Positions 18,490 to 27,232 of a DNA stretch of 64,000 nt are shown piece after piece. This stretch comes from Streptomyces sp. Ncost-T10-10d (GTDB lineage: Bacteria; Actinomycetota; Actinomycetes; Streptomycetales; Streptomycetaceae). The stretch spans positions 124,001-188,000 of the forward strand of contig NZ_FMDF01000073.1 of the NCBI RefSeq assembly GCF_900091955.1, given 5' to 3'. How positions within the stretch are numbered: the first letter of the stretch is position 1; every line of letters starts with the position of its first letter. The notes beneath the pieces were generated by a model. That model worked only from the letters and a program-made list of their open reading frames with translations. It made no database searches and had not been told where the DNA came from. The translations under genes and the position numbers were made by a program.

Positions 18490-19836
18490 TCAGCGGGTGG
18501 CTCCTGTGACGATCCACTTGCCCGATCGGGTGCGCAGCCGGAGCGTCACCATGCGGACGGTCATCATCAGGGCCATCGCCCACCACAGCGCGGTCAGGCC
18601 GCCACCGAACGTCGGCACCAGCAGGGCGACCGGGGCGAAGAGGGTCAGAGTGACGAGCATGGCCCAGGCCAAATACCGCCCGTCTCCGGCACCCATCAGC
18701 ACGCCGTCCAGGACGAAGACCACACCGGCGATCGGCTGGGACAACGCCACCACCAGCAGCGCCGGGAACAGCGTGTCCTGAACGGACTGGTCGCCGGTGA
18801 ACAGGGGCACGAACAACGGCCGGGCAAGGACGATCAGTGCCCCGAACACCACCCCGGAAGCGATGCCCCACTGGACCATGCGGCGGCACGCCTCGCGTGC
18901 GCCCTTGGTGTCATCGGCTCCCAGGTAGCGGCCGATGATGGCCTGCCCTGCAATGGCGATGGCGTCGAGGGCGAAGGCCATCAGGCTCCAGAGGGAGAGG
19001 ATGATCTGGTGCGCGGCGATCTCGGTGTCGCCGAGGCGGGCGGCGACGGCTGTGGCGATCATCAGTACGGCACGGAGCGACAGCGTACGGACCAGCAGCG
19101 GAACGCCTGCCCGGGCGCTGGCCTTGATGCCTTGGGCGTCGGGGCGCAGCGAGGCGCCGTGCCGACGTGCTCCCCGTACGACCACGATGAGATAAGCGGC
19201 GGCCATGGCGATCTGTGCGATCACAGTGCCCCAGGCCGATCCGGCGATGCCGAGCCCGGCGCCGTAGACGAGTCCTGCATTGAGGGCTCCGTTGGCCGCG
19301 AAGCCTCCGATGGCGACATAGAGCGGGGTTCGGGTGTCCTGCAGGCCACGGAGTACGCCGGTCGCGGCCATCACCACGAGCATGGCCGGGATGCCGAGGC
19401 TGGAGATCCTCAGATATGTGGTGGCGTAGGGGGCTGCGGTGTCGGAGGCACCGAAGACGTTCACGAGCCAGGGCGCTGTGGGGAGCGTGATGGCGATGAC
19501 GAGGATGCCGAGCAGTAGGGCCAGCCAGATGCCGTCCATGCCCTGCCGGATCGCGGAGGCCAGATCGCCCGCTCCGACCCGCCTCGCCACTGCCGCGGTG
19601 GTGGCGTACGCGAGAAAGACGAAGACGCTGACGGCTGTGGTCAACAGGGCTGCGGCGACGGCCAGGCCGGCCAGCTGCGGTGTGCCGAGGTGGCCGACGA
19701 TGGCGCTGTCGACCACCACGAAGAGCGGCTCGGCGACGAGCGCGCCGAAGGCAGGGACGGCCAGCGAGATGATCTCGCGGTCGTGCCGTCGGCGACTGGG
19801 GGGCAGGGGTGTCGGGGCCTGGATCACGGGGGCCAA
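18490..19836 (-). CDS. MATE family efflux transporter (DinF-like)
   Basis: Membrane protein of about 448 residues with twelve hydrophobic segments of the MATE fold: REIISLAVPAFGALVAEPLFVVVDSAIVGHLG at the N-terminus, closest to the DinF branch. MATE proteins export cationic drugs in exchange for Na+ or H+. The start is uncertain: TTG 19836 has GGAAG seven bases upstream, while GTG 19827 would shorten it by three residues. It is divergent from dnaB across a 450-bp region. Confidence 0.88.
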   Translation of the reverse strand: MAPVIQAPTPLPPSRRRHDREIISLAVPAFGALVAEPLFVVVDSAIVGHLGTPQLAGLAVAAALLTTAVSVFVFLAYATTAAVARRVGAGDLASAIRQGMDGIWLALLLGILVIAITLPTAPWLVNVFGASDTAAPYATTYLRISSLGIPAMLVVMAATGVLRGLQDTRTPLYVAIGGFAANGALNAGLVYGAGLGIAGSAWGTVIAQIAMAAAYLIVVVRGARRHGASLRPDAQGIKASARAGVPLLVRTLSLRAVLMIATAVAARLGDTEIAAHQIILSLWSLMAFALDAIAIAGQAIIGRYLGADDTKGAREACRRMVQWGIASGVVFGALIVLARPLFVPLFTGDQSVQDTLFPALLVVALSQPIAGVVFVLDGVLMGAGDGRYLAWAMLVTLTLFAPVALLVPTFGGGLTALWWAMALMMTVRMVTLRLRTRSGKWIVTGATR

Positions 19837-20286
19837 TCTAATCTTCCACAGGTAATGGATGCAAGGTGCTTACAGTCCTTACATTTATTGCCGCTCGGTA
19901 TTCTCGCGTGCGCTGTTTGTCGTGATCTTGTGTTGACTCGGAAAGTTTTTCTCCCCCACAGCCCGTGGATGGAGAAACTCCAGGTCAGGGCCTTGATGGT
20001 GTGGGCGCTATGAGTTTGTCCACAGTGCTGTCCCCCGCTCCGTGCACAGGTTCCGCCGAGTTCTCCACAGCATCTGATCCGTTGTCCACATGCCCTGTGG
20101 ATAACCAGATTGGCTGACGGTGCTGAGCGGCCTACCGTGGTCCGGCGCCCGCACCCCGTTCCGGCCCTGGAGCCCCCCAGAACTCGACGTGCCGGAACCG
20201 GAGTCGGGCGTCTTGTTTGTCGGTGCTGTGCCGTAAGAAAGAGTGGCACGGTGAGGTCCGCGGAGCGGACGGGAGGAGGTGGCCCG
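19837..20286. other. Divergent intergenic region MATE / dnaB
   Basis: A 450-bp gene-free stretch, less GC-rich on its left half than its surroundings. It holds the DnaA-box cluster described separately and the dnaB promoter and ribosome-binding site (GGAGGAGG at 20270-20277). Confidence 0.6.
20016..20104. promoter_or_regulatory. DnaA-box cluster upstream of dnaB
   Basis: Two exact TTGTCCACA boxes on the plus strand (20016-20024, 20082-20090), the consensus used by Streptomyces DnaA. There is also a TTATCCACA box on the minus strand (20096-20104) and a near-match TTCTCCACA (20061-20069). Boxes 20082 and 20096 face each other with a 5-bp gap. DnaA binding here could control dnaB or titrate DnaA; that is inference. 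Confidence 0.7.
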
Positions 20287-21765
20287 GTGAGCATTCCCGA
20301 GCCTTTGGACGACCCCTGGGCCGATGCCGGTCCCAGTGACCGTCTGCCCGTTTCCCGCCAGCGACGCGGCGAAGGCCGGGACCGTGGCAAGCAGCACGAA
20401 CGCGGCAGGGAGAGCGGCGGATGGGACGGCGGTTCCCCCGGTTTCGAGCGGGTGCCGCCCCAGGACCTCGATGCCGAGCAGTCGGTCCTCGGCGGCATGC
20501 TCCTGTCCAAGGACGCCATCGCCGACGTCGTGGAGATCATCAAGGGACACGATTTCTACCGACCCGCCCACGAGACCGTCTACCAGGCGATCCTCGATCT
20601 CTATGCCAAGGGGGAGCCGGCCGACCCGATCACGGTGGCGGCCGAACTGGTCAAGCGCGGTGAGATCACCAAGGTGGGCGGAGCGCCGTATCTGCACACC
20701 CTCGTCCAGTCCGTGCCGACCGCGGCGAATGCTTCGTACTACGCGGAGATCGTCCACGAACGGGCGGTCCTCAGACGGCTCGTCGAAGCCGGGACGAAGA
20801 TCACGCAGATGGGATACGCGGCCGACGGTGATGTCGACGACATCGTGAACTCCGCGCAGGCCGAGATCTATGCCGTCACCGAGCAGCGCACCAGCGAGGA
20901 CTACCTACCGCTCGGCGACATCATGGAAGGCGCTCTCGACGAGATCGAGGCGATCGGTTCGCGCAGCGGTGAGATGACCGGGGTGCCGACCGGCTTCACC
21001 GACCTCGACGCCCTGACGAACGGCCTGCACCCGGGCCAGATGGTCGTCATCGCAGCCCGTCCGGCCATGGGTAAGTCCACTCTGGCGCTGGATTTCGCAC
21101 GAGCCTGTTCGATCAAGAGCAACCTTCCCAGCGTGATCTTCTCCCTCGAAATGGGGCGCAACGAGATCGCGATGCGACTGCTCTCGGCCGAGGCGCGAGT
21201 GGCGCTGCACCACATGCGTTCCGGCACCATGACCGACGAGGACTGGACGCGGCTGGCTCGCCGGATGCCGGATGTCTCGGCCGCCCCCCTCTACATCGAC
21301 GACTCCCCGAACCTCTCCATGATGGAGATCCGGGCGAAGTGCCGTCGGCTCAAGCAGCGCAACGACCTCAAGCTCGTGGTCATCGACTATCTGCAACTGA
21401 TGCAGTCCGGCGGCTCGAAGCGTGCCGAGAGCCGCCAGCAGGAGGTCTCGGACATGTCCCGAAACCTCAAGCTGCTCGCGAAGGAGTTGCAGCTCCCGGT
21501 CATCGCGCTCTCCCAGCTGAACCGTGGCCCCGAACAGCGCACGGACAAAAAGCCGATGGTCTCCGACCTGCGTGAATCCGGATCCATCGAGCAGGATGCC
21601 GACATGGTGATCCTGCTGCATCGCGAGGATGCGTACGAGAAGGAGTCCCCCCGCGCCGGCGAGGCCGACCTGATCGTCGCCAAGCACCGTAACGGCCCGA
21701 CGGCGACGATCACCGTGGCCTTCCAGGGCCACTACTCGCGCTTCGTGGACATGGCACAGACCTGA
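20287..21765 (+). CDS. dnaB: Replicative DNA helicase DnaB
   Basis: Hexameric 5'-3' replicative helicase, 492 residues from GTG 20287, which is preceded by GGAGGAGG. An acidic/basic N-terminal tail (about 1-55) is followed by the N-terminal domain (PPQDLDAEQSVLGGMLLSKDAI). The RecA-like motor has Walker A in AARPAMGKST (about residue 255), Walker B in LVVIDYLQLM and the R-finger region DLRESGSIEQDADMV. No intein is present. Its 3' end is the insertion site of the Tn7-like element, 11 bp beyond the stop. Confidence 0.96.
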   Translation: MSIPEPLDDPWADAGPSDRLPVSRQRRGEGRDRGKQHERGRESGGWDGGSPGFERVPPQDLDAEQSVLGGMLLSKDAIADVVEIIKGHDFYRPAHETVYQAILDLYAKGEPADPITVAAELVKRGEITKVGGAPYLHTLVQSVPTAANASYYAEIVHERAVLRRLVEAGTKITQMGYAADGDVDDIVNSAQAEIYAVTEQRTSEDYLPLGDIMEGALDEIEAIGSRSGEMTGVPTGFTDLDALTNGLHPGQMVVIAARPAMGKSTLALDFARACSIKSNLPSVIFSLEMGRNEIAMRLLSAEARVALHHMRSGTMTDEDWTRLARRMPDVSAAPLYIDDSPNLSMMEIRAKCRRLKQRNDLKLVVIDYLQLMQSGGSKRAESRQQEVSDMSRNLKLLAKELQLPVIALSQLNRGPEQRTDKKPMVSDLRESGSIEQDADMVILLHREDAYEKESPRAGEADLIVAKHRNGPTATITVAFQGHYSRFVDMAQT

Positions 21766-21769
21766 GCGG

Positions 21770-21776
21770 GCGTTGT
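21770..21776 (+). repeat. Left 7-bp flanking direct repeat of the Tn7-like element
   Basis: GCGTTGT immediately outside the left end; the same seven bases directly follow the right end at 42813-42819. Likely target-site duplication, though 5 bp is usual for Tn7 relatives. Confidence 0.75.
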
Positions 21777-21852
21777 TGTAGGTTCTCAAATCCCGTGTCA
21801 TTTTCTCAGTCGCAATGTCATCTGATTGGCCGAACTGACATGGGATTGAGAA
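21777..21852. repeat. Left transposon end with putative TnsB sites
   Basis: The motif TTCTCA-N7-TGTCA occurs twice in direct order (21783-21800, 21803-21820) and once inverted (TGACA...TGAGAA, 21836-21852). The first copy is part of the terminal inverted repeat. Repeated sites of this layout are bound by TnsB in Tn7-like elements. Confidence 0.75.
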
Positions 21853-21970
21853 TCGCTGGCCACTGCCTTCACTCGTTCGGCTGACCTTGCCTTAGGCCCG
21901 GCGTGGGAGCCTCGCACGGATGCGAACGTAGCGCTCGCGGAGGAGGCGGCCGACGATCCGGGGGTGACGC

Positions 21971-22702
21971 ATGGCGGCAGGGCTGAGAGCGGCATCGATC
22001 ACCGTGAGCCTGCGGGGCCCGGATGGCAGCCAGGTTGAGAACCGGGAGTGGAGCGCGTCCTCGATCGACCTGCTTGCGGCGGCGTCACCCTGGCGAACCT
22101 TTCGCTGGTATAGGGGCCAGCGGCACTACTCGGGCACCTACTGGTCCGCCACGATGCGCGACCACGTGATCTACGAGTCGCGCCTCGAACTGGCGAGGCT
22201 CCTCTTCGCTGATTTCGATCCGTCCGTACGGCGTGTCGTGGCCCAGCCATTTCTGCTCAAGGCCGAGGTGGACGGGGCTGTGCGCAAGCACATCCCGGAC
22301 TACCTCCTCGTCACCGACGAGGGGCCCGTGGTCGTGGATGTGAAGCCACTGCACCGGTTGTCGAAGCCGGAGGTGGCCTTCACTTTCGGCTGGACCCGTG
22401 AGGCGGTGGAGGCCCGCGGGTGGAAGTACGAGGTCTGGAGCGAGCCACCCACGGCTGAGCTGGAGAACGTCCGCTTCTTGTCGGGCTACCGCAGAGACTG
22501 GCTGTTCGACCGTGGGCTCGTCGACGAGCTCCGTGGGGCTGATCTCAACGGAGTCTCTCTGCGGCGTGCGGCGGCCAGCTTGCCCGGTCGCCCGGAGGAG
22601 CAAGTCCGATCTGCGGTCTATCACTTGCTGTGGACGCACGAGTTCACGGTGGACCTCGACCGGCCGTTCAGCCCGGCGCACTTGCTCAGGAGAACGGCGT
22701 GA
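21971..22702 (+). CDS. tnsA: TnsA-like endonuclease subunit of the transposase
   Basis: 243 residues. TnsA cleaves the 5' ends of Tn7-type elements and with TnsB allows cut-and-paste movement. The endonuclease core is seen with catalytic candidates E69 (HVIYESRLELARLL), D110 (KHIPDYLL) and K125 (VVVDVKP), the E-D-K order of TnsA. The C-terminal 90 residues (RDWLFDRGLV onward) fit the TnsA C-terminal domain that binds TnsC. The stop overlaps the tnsB GTG by GTGA, indicating translational coupling. A second, broken copy lies at 42920. Confidence 0.88.
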   Translation: MAAGLRAASITVSLRGPDGSQVENREWSASSIDLLAAASPWRTFRWYRGQRHYSGTYWSATMRDHVIYESRLELARLLFADFDPSVRRVVAQPFLLKAEVDGAVRKHIPDYLLVTDEGPVVVDVKPLHRLSKPEVAFTFGWTREAVEARGWKYEVWSEPPTAELENVRFLSGYRRDWLFDRGLVDELRGADLNGVSLRRAAASLPGRPEEQVRSAVYHLLWTHEFTVDLDRPFSPAHLLRRTA

Positions 22703-24828
22703 CCAGGGCCGGAGCGCGGGTCGGCGTCGGTACACACTTCCGCTACGACGGGGAGACCGTCGAGGTGGTCGAGATGGCCGCCACCACGGCCGGCAACGAG
22801 GTCGTCCTCAAGGACCGCCACGGCAGGCTCCTGCGTCTGTCATTGCGGGAACTGCTCTTCTCCGACCGGGCCACTCTTATCCCCGAGGGGCCTGGACCGT
22901 CCTCGGACGACGCCGAGGAGATTGCCTCGGTGGTACTGGGGCAGTTGGACGAGAAGGACAGACAGCAGATCCTGGAGCGGGCCGAGCACATTCGGGAACT
23001 CCTCACGGGATATCGGTCCGGCAGCACCGAACTTGCGCGTGAAGGCGAACCGCGAGCTCCGTACGCGCCGACGCTGTCGCTGGACGCCCGCTATGCGGCG
23101 AAAGCTGCGGAACTCGGAGTCACTGATCGCACTATTCGACGGTGGGTCGCCGACTACCGCCGACACGGTGAGGCCGGCCTGGTCCAGCGGACAAGTCTCC
23201 AGGCACGGTCCTTCGGCAGGGCCGATGACCGATGGGTGGAGACCGCGCTGGAAGTCATGGTCGAGCACACCGGAGAGTCGAAGCCATCACGCAAGATGGT
23301 CATAGATCGGACTCAGGCCCGGGTGATCGCGCGGTTCGGTCCTGAAGTCGTACCCCAGCCCAGCCAAGCCACGGCCTACCGGGTGCTCACAGAGCTGGAG
23401 CGGCGACACCCGCTGTTCCGGCTGAGTACGAAGCGCAACCGGGATATCGCCGATCGGCCGGAGGGTCCGTACGGCAAGCTGCGGCCGACGCGGCCGGGCG
23501 AGTACCTGCTGATGGACTCCACCCGCCTGGACGTCTTCGCGTTCGACCCGCTGACCCTGAAGTGGGTGCAGGCCGAGCTGAGTGTCGGGATGGACTGGTA
23601 CACCCGCTGCATCACGGGGATCCGGCTCACGCCGGTCTCGACGAAGGCGGTGGATGTCAGCGCAGTGCTGTTCCAGTCATTTCGGCCGCGGCCTGCGGGG
23701 CGGGACTGGCCGCGGCACGCGGTCTGGCCCGAGCACGGCATCCCCCGCACCGTCCTGGTCGACGTCAAGGGCGCCACCGGGCCGGGGCTGGCCTCGCCGC
23801 CTTTGGTTCCCGAGACGCTGGTCGTCGACCACGGCAAGGTCTACGTCTCGGAGCACCTGACCAGCGTCTGCCGCCGGATGGGCATCTCCATCCAGCCGGC
23901 CCGGCTGCGGACGGGCCGCGATAAGGGGCCGGTCGAGCGCTACTTCCGGACCCTGCGGGAGGGTCTGCTGCAGGTGCTGCCCGGCTATAAGGGCCCCGAC
24001 ATCCACTCGCGAGGCGAGAGCCCGGAGGACGACGCGTTCTTCTTCCTCGACGAGCTTGAGGCGATCATCCGGGAGTGGACCGCGGCGGTCTATCACTGCC
24101 GGCCGCATTCCAGTCTGGTCGATCCGGGTCTGCCGGGTCTGCGGATGTCCCCGGCGAAGATGTTCGAGCACGGCATGGCGCGGGCGGGTTACATCGAAGC
24201 GCCCCGCGACCGGGACCTGGCTTACGAGTTCCTGCAGACGAAGTGGCGCACGGTCCAGCACTACGGGGTCGAGATCGGCCGCCGCCGTTACAGCGGCCCC
24301 GGCCTGCCCGAGACGGGAGTCCGCAGCCCCTACGACAGTCCGGTCAAGAACGGCTGGCCTTTCCAGGTGGACCCCGACGACATCACCCGGATCTACTTCC
24401 GCGATCCGGCTACTCGGGCCTGGCACACGCTGGTCTGGGAGCACGCGCCGTCGGCCGAGATGCCGCTGAGCGAGGACGCGTTGACGTTCGCCCGCCAACT
24501 GGCGGTCTCGAAGTATCGCTTTCCTGATGACCGGCTTGCCGTCGCTGATTTGTTGGAGCGGTGGAATCTCGGGCTGGGCACCACGATCGCCGAGCGGCGC
24601 ATGGCCCTGCGGCTCTCGCGCGAGCAGGCCGCTATCGAGCTTCCGGAGAGTGAGGCGGAGACGGTCGTCTCGCTTTCCTCCGTACGCAAGGCCCTCGGTC
24701 AGGACGAGCAGACCGCGGAACTGCGGGAGCCCGACGTGGTGGCGGAGACGGGGGATGACGACGAGGTTGATCTGGAGGACCTCGCCGGGGAGGACGACTT
24801 CTACGCTGATGCCCTGGAGGACGTGTGA
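22699..24828 (+). CDS. tnsB: TnsB-like DDE transposase
   Basis: 709 residues from the GTG overlapping the tnsA stop. An HTH near 134-160 (AAELGVTDRTIRRWVADYRRHG) would contact the end repeats. The retroviral-integrase-type catalytic core carries D273 (LLMDSTRLD), D377 (VVDHGKVY) and E413 (KGPVERYFRT), a D-x35-E spacing. A Mu-type C-terminal beta-barrel (about 500-590) and an acidic tail, which in TnsB relatives recruits TnsC, follow. TnsB binds the ends and cuts the 3' strands. The stop overlaps the tnsC start. Confidence 0.9.
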   Translation: MTRAGARVGVGTHFRYDGETVEVVEMAATTAGNEVVLKDRHGRLLRLSLRELLFSDRATLIPEGPGPSSDDAEEIASVVLGQLDEKDRQQILERAEHIRELLTGYRSGSTELAREGEPRAPYAPTLSLDARYAAKAAELGVTDRTIRRWVADYRRHGEAGLVQRTSLQARSFGRADDRWVETALEVMVEHTGESKPSRKMVIDRTQARVIARFGPEVVPQPSQATAYRVLTELERRHPLFRLSTKRNRDIADRPEGPYGKLRPTRPGEYLLMDSTRLDVFAFDPLTLKWVQAELSVGMDWYTRCITGIRLTPVSTKAVDVSAVLFQSFRPRPAGRDWPRHAVWPEHGIPRTVLVDVKGATGPGLASPPLVPETLVVDHGKVYVSEHLTSVCRRMGISIQPARLRTGRDKGPVERYFRTLREGLLQVLPGYKGPDIHSRGESPEDDAFFFLDELEAIIREWTAAVYHCRPHSSLVDPGLPGLRMSPAKMFEHGMARAGYIEAPRDRDLAYEFLQTKWRTVQHYGVEIGRRRYSGPGLPETGVRSPYDSPVKNGWPFQVDPDDITRIYFRDPATRAWHTLVWEHAPSAEMPLSEDALTFARQLAVSKYRFPDDRLAVADLLERWNLGLGTTIAERRMALRLSREQAAIELPESEAETVVSLSSVRKALGQDEQTAELREPDVVAETGDDDEVDLEDLAGEDDFYADALEDV

Positions 24829-25943
24829 CCGTCGGCAGCGTTCCGGAGCCGGGCAGTCTTGCCTTGTCGCGGAAGGAGGACTTCAAGGCGTTCGCCGAGA
24901 GCCCTCGCCGCAGTCGGCCCGATCTGCTGACCCGCAAGCAGCTGAAGTCCCTGCCCACGCAGGCCCGGGCGGACTACGACCGTCAGCGCCGGCAGTGGCA
25001 CGCGAACATCGGCCCAGTGAAGACGCCGCAGCTGACGGAGCTCCATGAAGACCTATGGGACATCGTCGACAGCAACGAGCAGGACGGCGACAAGGCCAAG
25101 GGGGCGGTGGCCGTCGACGCGTTCCCGGGGCTGGGCAAGACGACCTCGGTGCTGGCCTTTGCACGCGACTTCCACCAGCGGGAGATCGAGGAGTCTGGAG
25201 CGTTCACGAGCCAAGGGCACGAGCGGATCCCGGTCTGCCGGGTCGGACTGACTGGGAACACCGGAATGAAGGATCTCAACCGGGCCATGCTGGAGTTCTT
25301 CGGCCACCCCGGACAGATGCGGGGGACCACCGCCCAGTTCGGACGGCGGGTGCTGGACTGCGTGCTGTCCTGCGATGTCCGCCTGGTGGTTCTGGACGAT
25401 CTGCACTTTTTGAAGTGGGGACAGAAGAGCGGCATCGAGGTGAGCAACCACCTGAAGTGGATCGCCAACGAGTTTCCGGTGACGTTGCTGATGGTGGGGG
25501 TCGAGCTCGCGAAGAAGGGCCTGTTTGGCGAGGGCACGAACGGGCGCGACACCGCTCTGGCCCAGACCGGCCGCCGCACCACCCGCCTCGGGCTTCGTCC
25601 GTTCACCATCGATATGGAGGCCGGGCGCCGGGAGTGGCGGCAGATGCTGCTGGCCCTCGAACAGCGAGTCGTGCTCACCGACAAGCATCCCGGCATGCTC
25701 GCGGACGACCTGTCGGACTACCTCTTCGCCCGCAGCACCGGACACATCGGCTCGCTGATGACGCTGATCAACCGCAGCTGCCAGCGGGCGGTCCGCACCG
25801 GCGCCGAACGTCTTGACCAGGAGCTCATGGACCGGGTGAAGAACGACGAGGCATCCGAGGCCGCCCGCCTCGAACTGCAGGCCGCGCTGGAGAAGAAACG
25901 GCTGACCAGCCGCCCGCGGCCCCGGAGCCGGCGACCCGCATGA
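24825..25943 (+). CDS. tnsC: TnsC-like AAA+ ATPase
   Basis: 372 residues from GTG 24825, overlapping the tnsB stop by four bases. Walker A is GLGKTT (102-107) and Walker B is LVVLDDLH (187-194), within the TniB/TnsC AAA+ family. TnsC joins the target-bound TniQ/TnsD protein to TnsA-TnsB and gives target immunity in Tn7. The C-terminus is basic (SRPRPRSRRPA). The next gene's ATG lies four bases inside its stop (ATGA), again indicating coupling. Confidence 0.9.
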   Translation: MTVGSVPEPGSLALSRKEDFKAFAESPRRSRPDLLTRKQLKSLPTQARADYDRQRRQWHANIGPVKTPQLTELHEDLWDIVDSNEQDGDKAKGAVAVDAFPGLGKTTSVLAFARDFHQREIEESGAFTSQGHERIPVCRVGLTGNTGMKDLNRAMLEFFGHPGQMRGTTAQFGRRVLDCVLSCDVRLVVLDDLHFLKWGQKSGIEVSNHLKWIANEFPVTLLMVGVELAKKGLFGEGTNGRDTALAQTGRRTTRLGLRPFTIDMEAGRREWRQMLLALEQRVVLTDKHPGMLADDLSDYLFARSTGHIGSLMTLINRSCQRAVRTGAERLDQELMDRVKNDEASEAARLELQAALEKKRLTSRPRPRSRRPA

Positions 25944-27232
25944 GAACGCCGGTCCGCACCCTGCCGATCCGGCTTCCTCCACTGCCCGGCGAGGCTCTGG
26001 ACTCATGGCTGGAGGCGATGGCCAGGCGGATGGACACCGCGCTCGGTGATGTCCTGCTGCACTTCGGCTTCCCGGTCCGGCACCGGGCCGGAAACCAGTT
26101 CAGGGGCATCCCGGCAGACTGGACGATCGTCCTCGACGAGCAGCAGACCAATGCCGTCGCGCACGCCACCGGGACGTCCCCGGAGAAAGTCGCTGCCCTG
26201 ACCCTGGCTCATTACGACGGACGGGCCCTCCACCTGAGTGCCGGGGGCCGGGCCGTGTCACGGCACGTCCTTTGGGGCCGCGGAGGGGGATCCCGGTTCT
26301 GTCCGGAGTGCCTTCATGCCACTGGTGGGCGATGGCAATTGTCCTGGAGGCTCGGTTTCTCCTTTGCCTGCACCCGGCACCGCAGGCTGCTGGCGGACTG
26401 CTGCCCGCACTGCGGGAGGGTGCCGCGGCAGCGGCCCCGTTCCGGCCGGTCCGTCCCCCGGCCTGAACTCTGCGGCAATCCACCGACCCGCCCCACCCGC
26501 CCGTTCTCGGCGGGCTGCGGCACCGATCTGACTCGCGCTTCGACACTTCTCCTGCCTCCTGGCCATCCGGTTCTCATGGCCCAAGACCGAGTGATGGAGA
26601 TCATCGACGGGGCAACGGCAGCTTTCGGCCCCTACCGAACCTCTCCCCAGCCGGCCTCGGCGGTGCTGGCCGACATCCGGGCCCTGGGCATACGCGTCCT
26701 GAGCGACCTGCCCACGGCCGTCCTCCAAGAACAGATTCCGGCTGACATCGCAGAAGCTCACCTCAGCACCGATGCGGTCTCCCCGCACACCGGACAGGCC
26801 ATGGAACGTCCGGGGTTCATGGCCCCGCCCCGAGCCGCAGACACGGCCGTCGCGGTCACCACGGCCCTGAGCATCCTGGAGCAACCAGGAATCCACCCGG
26901 CCGGCGAGGCCCTGCGGAGCCTGCTGGAAGCAGTACGCGAGGAACTCACGCAGATCTCGGCGACCAGCATCGACAGCTGGGGCAGGGGCATCAGCCCGGT
27001 GCTGCAGTCCGTGCACCTGGCGGCCCTCGCCCCTTCCCTCCGCCCCAGCGAATACGTCCGCTACCGCATCATGACCGAGACCCCCGCCGGCCGACCCGGA
27101 CCACTCGGGACATCGAGCAGCGAGCCAGGAAGATCCCCACGATGTTCTGGCCGCCCTGGACGATCCGCCTCGCACCACCTGAAGGAATCCATGCGCGGGC
27201 TCTGGCTCCCGTTCTCGCCGCCCTGTTGCTGA
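25940..27232 (+). CDS. tniQ: TniQ/TnsD-like target selector, N-terminal part (frameshifted)
   Basis: 430 codons as read, of which about the first 382 look genuine. The TniQ domain begins LPIRLPPLPGEALDSWLEAMARR, and a zinc-binding set follows: C121, C124, C144, H147, C155, C158 (RFCPECL...FACTRHRR...CCPHCG). After IMTET (about 27080) the frame turns into Ser/Arg/Pro-rich nonsense. Sliding back one base at the run CCCCC (27081-27085) continues into the next frame, which encodes the expected DIEQRARKIPTMFWPPW. The pair probably makes, or once made, a single protein of about 884 residues that picks the dnaB target. Confidence 0.82.
   Translation: MRTPVRTLPIRLPPLPGEALDSWLEAMARRMDTALGDVLLHFGFPVRHRAGNQFRGIPADWTIVLDEQQTNAVAHATGTSPEKVAALTLAHYDGRALHLSAGGRAVSRHVLWGRGGGSRFCPECLHATGGRWQLSWRLGFSFACTRHRRLLADCCPHCGRVPRQRPRSGRSVPRPELCGNPPTRPTRPFSAGCGTDLTRASTLLLPPGHPVLMAQDRVMEIIDGATAAFGPYRTSPQPASAVLADIRALGIRVLSDLPTAVLQEQIPADIAEAHLSTDAVSPHTGQAMERPGFMAPPRAADTAVAVTTALSILEQPGIHPAGEALRSLLEAVREELTQISATSIDSWGRGISPVLQSVHLAALAPSLRPSEYVRYRIMTETPAGRPGPLGTSSSEPGRSPRCSGRPGRSASHHLKESMRGLWLPFSPPCC

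Noticed and set aside
20016..20104. The chromosomal origin oriC itself
   Set aside because: Only about four DnaA boxes, no dnaA or dnaN beside it; a Streptomyces oriC has many more boxes and lies between those genes.
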